Source: JAZKFT01 sp043760535 (GTDB taxonomy: Bacteria; Bacteroidota; Bacteroidia; Chitinophagales; Chitinophagaceae). Taken from it: a stretch of DNA of 12,988 bases. The notes beneath the pieces are model-generated. The model worked only from the letters and a program-made list of their open reading frames with translations. It had not been told where the DNA came from and did not search any database. A program made the translations under genes and the position numbers. Each line of letters begins with the position of its first letter. Positions within the stretch are counted from its first letter, which is position 1. The DNA lies in assembly GCA_043760535.1 (NCBI GenBank), contig JAYUOV010000156.1, positions 1-12,988 of the forward strand, read 5' to 3'. This document shows positions 7,873 to 12,988 of the stretch, piece after piece.

Positions 7873-8431
7873 ACGACTGATGTGGAGTAATGCAATATTT
7901 TAAAGGTACATCAAATTGATTGGCATCGGCAATTTCATCCACAGGTTCAAAAAAAGATAGCCCGATGGTAACCACATCTTGTCTGCACCTTGGGATAAAG
8001 CGATCGTAAAATCCTTTGCCATAGCCAACCCTGTAGCCTTTTTTATCGAATGCTGCCAATGGTACAAAAATAATATCCAGTAATTCCGGTGTAATAATTG
8101 TTCCGTTTACAGGTTCGGTTACACCATATTGAGTCGTAGCTGTCTGCGTTTCTTCATCGCTCAGTACTGCTTCCATGTGTGGCATTGTAAAATCAGTTTT
8201 GGGAAAACAAAGCTGATAATCAGGATATGCTTCACCTAGTGTTTCTTCAAAATACAGCGGGGTTGCTTCGTTCCTTTCAATCATGGGTATGTAGCTCAGC
8301 ACATATTCTGCTTTGGTAAATGTTAGATGCTGAAAATGTTCCAGCATCATGGCCAAATGTTGGTGCATTTGCTGCTGTGTAAGTGCCATGCGGCTGGCTA
8401 AGTATTGGTATCGTAATTGTTTTTTTGTCAA
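7862..8431 (-). CDS. 5-formyltetrahydrofolate cyclo-ligase (methenyl-THF synthetase), TTG start
   Basis: ATP-dependent enzyme that converts 5-formyltetrahydrofolate to 5,10-methenyltetrahydrofolate, returning this stored folate to one-carbon metabolism (E. coli homologue YgfA/Fau). The 189 residues from the chosen start show the family hallmark RVGYGKGFYDRF (134-145), the VPLAAFD strand (123-129), a G-x-x-EP element (GVTEP, 103-107) and an N-terminal basic helix TKKQLRYQYLASR. I chose TTG at 8431 because family members begin with exactly this helix and because the only ATG upstream, at 8605, adds 58 residues unlike any part of the family and falls across a hairpin. The first ATG inside the gene would remove the basic helix. 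The end overlaps the lpxK start by 11 nt. Family is secure; the TTG start is a strong inference. Confidence 0.9.
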   Translation of the reverse strand: MTKKQLRYQYLASRMALTQQQMHQHLAMMLEHFQHLTFTKAEYVLSYIPMIERNEATPLYFEETLGEAYPDYQLCFPKTDFTMPHMEAVLSDEETQTATTQYGVTEPVNGTIITPELLDIIFVPLAAFDKKGYRVGYGKGFYDRFIPRCRQDVVTIGLSFFEPVDEIADANQFDVPLKYCITPHQSYEF

Positions 8432-8700
8432 ATGATTGTTTGGATTTTTATAGTAATACCGATGGCGCTGAGGGTTCGGGTTCTTTAGCAGATTTTTACA
8501 TATTAAAATATTTTTTTGGGCAATTGCACCTAAATGGCTAATGCTGGTAAAAGCCCAATAATGGTGTGCTGTACAAGAGTTCCGTAAAAAAACGGAATGT
8601 GCCATGCGACGCCAATGAAGCTTAATAGTAGTACTAAATTCTGGCTCAAAAATAATATCTATTTTAGTTATGATTTGTTATTCTAACCTTTCCGCATATC
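8432..8700 (-). other. Non-coding gap between rsmD and the cyclo-ligase, with hairpins
   Basis: This 269-nt stretch holds no recognisable gene. It has an exact 6-bp hairpin, TTCCGT (8580-8585) against ACGGAA (8592-8597), with a six-base A/T loop, next to a GC-richer string (gccatgcgacgcc, 8601-8613). It also has a wider inverted repeat, ttgggc (8516-8521) against gcccaa (8553-8558). The hairpin has no U-tract after it on the minus strand, so it is not a standard terminator for rsmD. The block looks like an inserted repeat element, but only one copy is in view. No clear promoter for the cyclo-ligase was found. Confidence 0.5.
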
Positions 8701-9234
8701 CTACCCAAAAAAAGAAAAGATAGTACTACCATAATTCCGGTGTTTTAAATAGCCGGGATAATCTTCGTAAAAATTACGCGGCGTATGCTCCAGCACAAAC
8801 AGGCCGCTGGGTGCTAACATTTTTTTTGATATAATGATTTTTGGTAGTTCATCTATGGTTTCTAAAGCATACGGCGGGCCTGCAAATATGAAATCAAAAT
8901 TATCGTTACAGTTTTCTAAAAAACGAAATACATCGCTTTTAATGAGTTTGCAATTTTCTATTTTTAAGTCTTCAATATTCTTTTTAATAAAATCGAACAT
9001 TTTGTTGTCTTTCTCTACAATTACCAAATCTTCTGCACCACGGCTTGCCAGCTCATAACTAATAGAACCCGTGCCACCAAAGAGATCCAGCGTACGGATG
9101 TTCTCTAAATCTATCTGGTTTTGTAAAATATTAAACAACCCTTCCTTTGCTATGTCGGTGGTAGGTCTTGTATGTGGCATATTGGTAGGTGGGTGTATTT
9201 TTCTGCCACCAAACCTGCCCGAAATAATCCTCAT
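8701..9234 (-). CDS. rsmD: 16S rRNA (guanine-966-N2)-methyltransferase RsmD family
   Basis: SAM-dependent enzyme that methylates N2 of G966 in 16S rRNA of the small subunit. The 177 residues match the family from end to end: start MRIISGRFGGR, the HTRPTTDIAKEGLFN segment (21-35) typical of RsmD, SAM motif I TLDLFGGTGS (48-57), an acidic residue ending strand 2 (VIVEKD, 71-76), and motif IV before a C-terminal FVLEH strand. Motif IV reads FAGPPYA (117-123), with Gly119 where the family usually has Asp (DPPY/DPPF); that residue normally contacts the target amino group, so activity may be altered or this may be a lineage variant. The ATG overlaps the stop of the upstream DUF3822 gene in an ATGA, so the two are probably translated together. 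Confidence 0.9.
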   Translation of the reverse strand: MRIISGRFGGRKIHPPTNMPHTRPTTDIAKEGLFNILQNQIDLENIRTLDLFGGTGSISYELASRGAEDLVIVEKDNKMFDFIKKNIEDLKIENCKLIKSDVFRFLENCNDNFDFIFAGPPYALETIDELPKIIISKKMLAPSGLFVLEHTPRNFYEDYPGYLKHRNYGSTIFSFFG

Positions 9235-10061
9235 GATGAAGCTTGGATTAACGATGTAAAATAATGATTGGGAATGTTTTTAAATCCCCAATCGGCTATA
9301 GCGGTATTGGCAAACTGCACCTCGGCAAAATATGTAAGCAGCGAAAGGTGTATCGGCGAACCTTCATTCACAAGCCCCTGAACAATTACTACCACTTCGG
9401 CAGGGCTTACTTTTAATTGTTTACAGATGTTAAGAAGCTCGTAGTTCATATCTTGTACCGTGCTAAACCGTAAGCATTTTGCAATGTGCAATTCATTGTT
9501 TTTTGCTAGCACTATTTCTACCATTCCATTACTAAATACGATTTGTAAAACGGGTAGTGCACTAGTGCGGCTGTATTCCAAAGTATGCTTAATTAAACCC
9601 GTTAAAAATGCATGTATGGTTGCATCTGAAAAAAGATTGGAGAAGGGATTCAGCCAGCCACTTTTTGTTTTGAGGGCAACGGCCATAGTACTGTTTACCT
9701 GCTCTTTAATAACGATATCTAGTTTTTGTAACCCAAACTGAATTTGTAAGAGTTGCTTTGCATCTTCTTGTAACTTAGTAGGAATGACAATAGCATGGGC
9801 CGATCGGATAAAAATTTTAGTTTCTAGTTCGGTGTAATTGAGCAGTAAGCTATGCTGTTGTAACACCAGCATCAGTTCGTCCATATTTTCTATATCTTCT
9901 TCGCTGCATTGCAGCACTTCCACCGCCACCCAATGGTTGGTGGATTTGTTTGCTAAGGCTATTGTTATACAGCAATATTCCAGGCAAAGTATTAGCCTTT
10001 GGGTTTCTTTTTCGAAAACGGTAAGGCCATCTGTTTTAATATCTACAATTCGTTGCACCAT
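9231..10061 (-). CDS. DUF3822 family protein, function unknown
   Basis: A 276-residue protein that I recognise as the Bacteroidota-restricted DUF3822 family by its overall pattern and its position directly before rsmD. There is no signal peptide or membrane helix. The succession LETKIFIRS, AHAIVIPTKL, a helix, then TMAVALKT, and later LQIVFSNGMVEIVLAKNNELHIAKCLRF and VVVIVQGLV, recalls the two-lobed ASKHA (actin/PilM-like) fold with LVPxxLF-like and G-x-x elements; this fold idea is inference. I chose ATG at 10061 rather than TTG at 10100 because the TTG forms the upstream box of a good promoter and the ATG follows the downstream box by only 8 nt. The stop overlaps the rsmD start (ATGA). No catalytic motif is evident. 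Confidence 0.8.
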   Translation of the reverse strand: MVQRIVDIKTDGLTVFEKETQRLILCLEYCCITIALANKSTNHWVAVEVLQCSEEDIENMDELMLVLQQHSLLLNYTELETKIFIRSAHAIVIPTKLQEDAKQLLQIQFGLQKLDIVIKEQVNSTMAVALKTKSGWLNPFSNLFSDATIHAFLTGLIKHTLEYSRTSALPVLQIVFSNGMVEIVLAKNNELHIAKCLRFSTVQDMNYELLNICKQLKVSPAEVVVIVQGLVNEGSPIHLSLLTYFAEVQFANTAIADWGFKNIPNHYFTSLIQASS

Positions 10062-10069
10062 GTTGGTTG

Positions 10070-10100
10070 CAAAGTAAGGAAAAGGGCGTGGAAATAGCAA
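10070..10100 (-). promoter_or_regulatory. Putative Bacteroidota-type promoter for DUF3822-rsmD
   Basis: On the minus strand TTG (10100-10098), a 20-nt spacer, then TTACTTTG (10077-10070), which matches TAnnTTTG at seven of eight positions. The ATG at 10061 begins 8 nt later, so the leader would be only a few bases, and there is no Shine-Dalgarno sequence. This supports the shorter start of the DUF3822 gene. Confidence 0.55.
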
Positions 10101-11152
10101 TCTTGAATGAGGAGGGTGATGAGTTAGAACCGTAAAACATTACATAAAAAAAAGCCGTAAGTAAAATCTTTGGTTTTTTAGATGCTTTGAGGCATTGTTA
10201 CTCCACATTTAATTTACCCATAATCCATGTATTGCATTTAAAACTACTTGGCACACAAATAACTGGCTTAAGCCAAATAATACTTAACGGTGTACTTTTT
10301 GTGCCTTTACCATACTTATAATTACGATGCAGGTTACCCAGCTTTTCTTTTGTTTTTAGGGCTGTAATATCTGGCATTGCCATAGTTGCAGTTTTAAAAT
10401 CTTTCTTTACAAAAAGATACTTTGCTGTTGTTTTTTGCAGGGTTCGGCATAATTAATACCCAATACCTGCCGCCATTATCGTAATTTAAAATGTACATCT
10501 AAATGAGTAGCAGGCTTGGTACCACAAGCCTTGGTAGTAGTTACACCACTGGCAAAATCACTAGTGCCCATATTTAAACATAGCGGATTGTAAAATAAAT
10601 AGTTATGTAATTAGTGCCACTTATTTTAGCAAGGTTGCTTAAAACGATCAGGTGGATGAAACATCCGAGCCATTGCCGATACATGCACTTTATTCATTAT
10701 AAACTAATAATAATCATCAATGTAAGTGGTAGTAGGCTAACCCAAAGCAGATTATTTAGTTACTGCCAGCATATAAATATTGTTCCAGAAAGCATTATCA
10801 CGTTATAAAGTCTCATTTTAGATGGGGGCTACAGCTAAAAATTAAGGAGGCTTTTTGTAGGTAGAGCATTTAAAACGGAATTGCCCCTCGGTAATGGTTG
10901 CTATTTTATACTGTACTTGTAAATATGATAAGAAATTAAAAGTAACAGCAACCGTACAACCGGGTTTATACTATGTTCTAATTAAAAATTCAGCAATTTC
11001 TATTGATTCTTAATCATACATGGGTAGTATGGTGTAGCGTTTTTTATAGGCAACTCCACTCCTACCTAAGCGTAAAATGTAAGTGTAGAAACCTAAAAAA
11101 TAAACAGGCTCGATAGTTTAAGGCATGTAATAGGAAACCGATTGTAAATAAA
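10101..11152. other. Long AT-rich gap without an intact gene
   Basis: About 1 kb between the DUF3822 promoter and the OmpA promoter. All frames are broken by frequent stops. Positions 10101-10197 show nothing. Positions 10198-10620 hold protein-like pieces in several minus-strand frames (separate entry). Positions 10621-10975 hold weaker pieces: minus-strand words such as DNAFWNNIYMLAVTK near 10797-10753 and EGQFRFKCSTYKKPP near 10890-10846. One of these overlaps a plus-strand reading (KLKVTATVQPGLYYVLIK near 10942-10995), so strand and reality are unclear. Positions 11014-11140 show nothing I recognise. No tRNA, terminator or tandem array was seen. Confidence 0.5.
10198..10620 (-). pseudogene. 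Possible decayed gene with frameshifts, family unknown
   Basis: Read on the minus strand, successive open pieces in shifting frames look more protein-like than random: SGTNYITIYF, then NPLCLNMGTSDFASGV and TTTKACGTKPATHLDVHF in a second frame, then NYDNGGRYWVLIMPNP after a one-base shift, then a last piece that includes an ATG-started 61-codon frame (10383 to the TAA at 10198) with MAMPDITALKTKEKLG and NLHRNYKYGKGTKSTPL. At least three frame changes and several stops would be needed to join them. I do not recognise the family. The glycine-, tyrosine- and threonine-rich pieces suggest a secreted or surface protein, but this is a guess. The 61-codon frame alone could also be a small real gene. 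Confidence is low. Confidence 0.25.
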
Positions 11153-11184
11153 TTGCCCTATTTTGAACCCCAACCGTACATTTG
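11153..11184 (+). promoter_or_regulatory. Putative Bacteroidota-type promoter for the OmpA-family gene
   Basis: TTG (11153-11155), a 21-nt spacer, and TACATTTG (11177-11184), an exact match to TAnnTTTG. The ATG follows the second box by 22 nt, through an A-rich leader (ataaaaacacaacatt) without a Shine-Dalgarno motif, which is the usual arrangement for strongly expressed Bacteroidota genes. A TTTG at 11162-11165 is too close to the second box to be the upstream element. Confidence 0.65.
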
Positions 11185-11206
11185 CCATCTATAAAAACAC
11201 AACATT

Positions 11207-12514
11207 ATGAAGAAATTTATATGCTCATTAATGGCTATTGGCCTTATAGTTGCCAATGCCCAAAATAATGACTATAAAAAAAGACCTACCCTTTTGATCA
11301 ACTTTACCACTTTTGATTTTAAGTCTGCTCAGGCAATCCGCTCAACTTCTTTGAGTACCGTTTTAACAGAAAAAAGGTGGAGTAAGGTTACAGATATGGG
11401 AATCGGCTTTGGTATTAGTTATTTAAAAGGCCTTTCTGACCATGTAGATCTTATGGCATCTATGAATGGTGCCTTCGTAAAGTACCCTTTCCGTGAAAAA
11501 CTGCCATACACCAACGATGCATTGCTGATGGAGGCAGATGCCGTTGCCAACGTTAAACTGCTTACGGATAAGCACATTGTGGTTCCCTATTTATCTGCCG
11601 GTGTAGGTGTGTCTAAATATGCCACTGTTTGGGGTGCATATATACCTGTAGGTGCAGGTATTCAGGTTCGGTTAATGGAAGAAACTTATTTTATAACCAA
11701 TTTCCAATACCGATTGCCTGTAACACAGGAAGCTAACAATCACTTTGTTTACTCTATTGGTTTTGGCACCTCGCTGTCGCCCCTAAAAAAAGTAGCAGTT
11801 GAGGCAAAACCCTTGCCTGTAGTGCCCGAAGTAGTGCCTCCTGCCATTGAAGTAATTGCACCAAAAGATGGCGATGGTGATGGCATTACCGACGATACAG
11901 ATAAATGCCCCACCGTAGCTGGACTTGCAAAATATTTTGGCTGCCCGGCAACAGATACCGATAAAGACGGTATTAATGATGAAGATGACAAATGCCCCAA
12001 CCAACCTGGATTAGCTAGGTATCAGGGCTGCGTGATACCCGATACAGATGCTGACGGAGTAAACGACGAAAAAGACAAATGCCCTACCGAAGCTGGCCTA
12101 GTAACAAATGACGGCTGCCCCGTAAAGGAAGTAGTAAAAATAGCCCCAACCGTTGTAGAAGAAATAAAGGCAGCTGTAAATACCGCTGCTAAAAATATTT
12201 TCTTTGAAACCGGCAAGGCCACATTACTTAAAAAATCTTTTTCGGCATTAGCAGCAGTTACTAAAAATTTAAAAGAAAATGAATCCATAAGGCTGGAAAT
12301 AGAAGGACATACAGATAATACAGGTGCAGCCAAAACCAATCTTATACTGAGCCAAAAAAGGGCTAACGCTGTATTAAATTATCTGGTTAAAAATGGTATT
12401 GAGAAAACAAGGTTATCTGCCAAAGGTTTTGGAAGTACTAAACCCTTAGCTACTAATAAAACCGCCGCTGGCCGTGCACAAAACCGCAGGGTAGTTTTAC
12501 AAGTAATTCAATAA
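11207..12514 (+). CDS. OmpA-family outer-membrane protein with beta-barrel, TSP3 repeats and peptidoglycan-binding domain
   Basis: A complete 435-residue cell-envelope protein in three parts. Residues 1-18 form a signal peptide (MKKFICSLMAIGLIVANA, cut before Gln19). Residues about 25-192 are alternating strands typical of a small outer-membrane beta-barrel, ending GFGTSLSP. After a Pro-rich hinge (201-219), three thrombospondin type 3-like repeats (about 221-305) carry D-x-D-G-(I/V) calcium-binding loops; each has a CP pair, Cys234/246, 263/275 and 292/304, with an exact 29-residue period. The OmpA C-terminal domain (about 328-435) has FFETGKATL, GHTDNTG with Asp370, and Arg385 fifteen residues later, the pair known to bind diaminopimelate in the family, then GRAQNRRV. 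It likely ties the outer membrane to the cell wall. It stands alone, with its own promoter and terminator, so it is a single-gene unit. Confidence 0.93.
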   Translation: MKKFICSLMAIGLIVANAQNNDYKKRPTLLINFTTFDFKSAQAIRSTSLSTVLTEKRWSKVTDMGIGFGISYLKGLSDHVDLMASMNGAFVKYPFREKLPYTNDALLMEADAVANVKLLTDKHIVVPYLSAGVGVSKYATVWGAYIPVGAGIQVRLMEETYFITNFQYRLPVTQEANNHFVYSIGFGTSLSPLKKVAVEAKPLPVVPEVVPPAIEVIAPKDGDGDGITDDTDKCPTVAGLAKYFGCPATDTDKDGINDEDDKCPNQPGLARYQGCVIPDTDADGVNDEKDKCPTEAGLVTNDGCPVKEVVKIAPTVVEEIKAAVNTAAKNIFFETGKATLLKKSFSALAAVTKNLKENESIRLEIEGHTDNTGAAKTNLILSQKRANAVLNYLVKNGIEKTRLSAKGFGSTKPLATNKTAAGRAQNRRVVLQVIQ

Positions 12515-12528
12515 ATACTTTGTTTAAC

Positions 12529-12569
12529 AAAAAAAATCCCCGCTACAAGTTGTAGCGGGGATTTTTTTT
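12529..12569. terminator. Strong bidirectional intrinsic terminator
   Basis: A near-perfect hairpin, ATCCCCGCTACA paired with TGTAGCGGGGAT around the loop AGT, flanked by eight A on the left and eight T on the right. It lies 14 nt after the OmpA-gene stop. Because both flanks are suitable, it can also end minus-strand transcripts coming from the transposase gene on the right. Confidence 0.95.
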
Positions 12570-12588
12570 GTAGTATAAAGTGACTGCT

Positions 12589-12606
12589 TAAAATAATATT
12601 ATTTTA
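12589..12606. repeat. 18-bp perfect AT-only palindrome
   Basis: TAAAATAATATTATTTTA equals its own reverse complement. It lies between the OmpA terminator and the transposase stop, probably inside the end of the insertion sequence. It may be a by-product of high A+T content. Confidence 0.7.
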
Positions 12607-12631
12607 TTTTAATGACTATCTGCCATTTGGT

Positions 12632-12988
12632 TTAAGTTTTATACCAAGGTTTTTCTAACACTGGTACCATTAACCTCTCAAACAAATTGATCCCGAAATA
12701 TCTTCTATTGAACTGGTAACAGAACTCGTTTAGATAATTTTTCATATAAATATCTTTTACACTATGGTGTAATCCTAATATTTTCTTTTTTGCATTACTA
12801 ATTACAATGTGTACCCAGGGGAAAATTTTGGGCACCTCTTTTTTGTCTTTTAACACAATTGCAGTGTGATTATTACATACGTCATTTAGTATTCTGTAAC
12901 TTGTTTTACCATCTGTAGTTACATCTGCGGTTGGGGCTACCATCTTTTCAGCTTCATATCCAATATCAGCTTTAGCCAATGATTGTAC
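12632..12988 (-). CDS. IS1595 family (ISXO2-like) transposase, C-terminal part
   Basis: The frame is open to the window edge, so the start and the zinc-ribbon and first catalytic parts are missing; 118 residues are visible. They match the end of the ISXO2-like DDE domain: TDGKTSYRILND with the second catalytic Asp, a His-containing strand after it, then FPWVHIVISNAKKKILGLHH, whose Asn stands at the third position of the DD(E/N) set, and finally YLNEFCYQFNRR, a strong family signature, with NLFERLM at the end. The stop TAA gives the expected C-terminus. A TTG at 12979 could be misread as a start, but the homology pattern requires more sequence upstream. It converges on the OmpA gene, with the bidirectional terminator between. 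Whether the element is intact cannot be judged. Confidence 0.9.
   Translation of the reverse strand, partial: VQSLAKADIGYEAEKMVAPTADVTTDGKTSYRILNDVCNNHTAIVLKDKKEVPKIFPWVHIVISNAKKKILGLHHSVKDIYMKNYLNEFCYQFNRRYFGINLFERLMVPVLEKPWYKT

Larger units (their letters stand above)
12570..12988 (-). mobile_element. Partial IS1595/ISXO2-type insertion sequence, runs off the right edge
   Basis: Inferred from the transposase C-terminus. The inner edge of the element must lie between the terminator (ending 12569) and the transposase stop (12632). No terminal inverted repeat can be confirmed because the other end is not visible. The stretch gtataaagtgactgctta (12573-12590) is a plausible end, next to an 18-bp perfect AT palindrome (12589-12606). 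The boundary is therefore approximate. Confidence 0.6.

Noticed and set aside
8580..8597. Intrinsic terminator for rsmD
   Set aside because: The stem is only 6 bp of mixed composition and no U-tract follows on the minus strand.
8432..8605. N-terminal extension of the cyclo-ligase frame from ATG at 8605
   Set aside because: The 58 residues do not resemble the family, cross a hairpin, and precede a family-typical N-terminus that begins at a TTG.
10062..10100. Thirteen extra residues at the start of the DUF3822 protein from TTG at 10100
   Set aside because: The TTG fits better as the upstream box of a promoter whose TAnnTTTG-like box lies just before the ATG at 10061.
10614..10808. Plus-strand open frame of 64 codons in the gap
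   Set aside because: Composition (many Ile, Leu and His from AT-rich DNA), no recognised motif, and overlap with better minus-strand pieces make it a chance frame.
10894..11013. Plus-strand frame of 39 residues ending near SAISIDS
   Set aside because: It has a beta-rich look, but it is very short, lacks a promoter, and the opposite strand is equally open here; not enough to call a gene.
12977..12979. TTG as the start of a complete 115-residue gene
   Set aside because: The sequence is clearly the C-terminal part of a longer transposase and the frame continues to the window edge.

Overview
The window looks like chromosomal DNA of a member of the Bacteroidota, most likely near the Chitinophagaceae. 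The support is a DUF3822 gene overlapping rsmD, an OmpA-type porin with calcium-binding TSP3 repeats, starts without Shine-Dalgarno sequences, and upstream boxes matching the Bacteroidota promoter pattern TTG-N(19-21)-TAnnTTTG (best one ahead of the OmpA gene). The family placement is inference; no rRNA or other strong marker is present.

Layout. Positions 1-2081 (+) hold the 3' part of an ABC-F ATPase gene that enters from the left edge, then a small VOC/glyoxalase-fold protein. Positions 2101-10061 (-) hold seven genes on one strand, in transcription order: DUF3822, rsmD, 5-formyltetrahydrofolate cyclo-ligase, lpxK, rnr, hutI, hutG. Two junctions overlap (DUF3822/rsmD by 4 nt, cyclo-ligase/lpxK by 11 nt); the other four are gaps of 89 to 269 nt, each holding a tandem repeat, palindrome or hairpin. 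Positions 10101-11152 are about 1 kb without an intact gene, with what may be a decayed minus-strand gene. Positions 11207-12514 (+) hold a complete OmpA-family outer-membrane protein with its own promoter and a strong terminator. From 12632 to the right edge (-) is the C-terminal part of an IS1595/ISXO2-type transposase.

Function. The genes are mostly housekeeping: ribosome-associated ATPase, 16S rRNA methylation, folate salvage, lipid A phosphorylation, RNA decay, the last two steps of histidine degradation, and anchoring of the outer membrane to peptidoglycan. No defence system, CRISPR array, tRNA or rRNA was seen, and I do not see a clear new multi-gene system.

The most unusual signals are repeat-related. 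A run of thirteen degenerate 7-bp units lies in frame inside the ABC-F gene, where it encodes five 7-residue peptide repeats; tandem strings of a similar kind occupy the hutI-hutG gap. Other points are a Gly in place of the usual Asp in motif IV of RsmD, a probable TTG start for the cyclo-ligase, and the decayed stretch before the OmpA gene.
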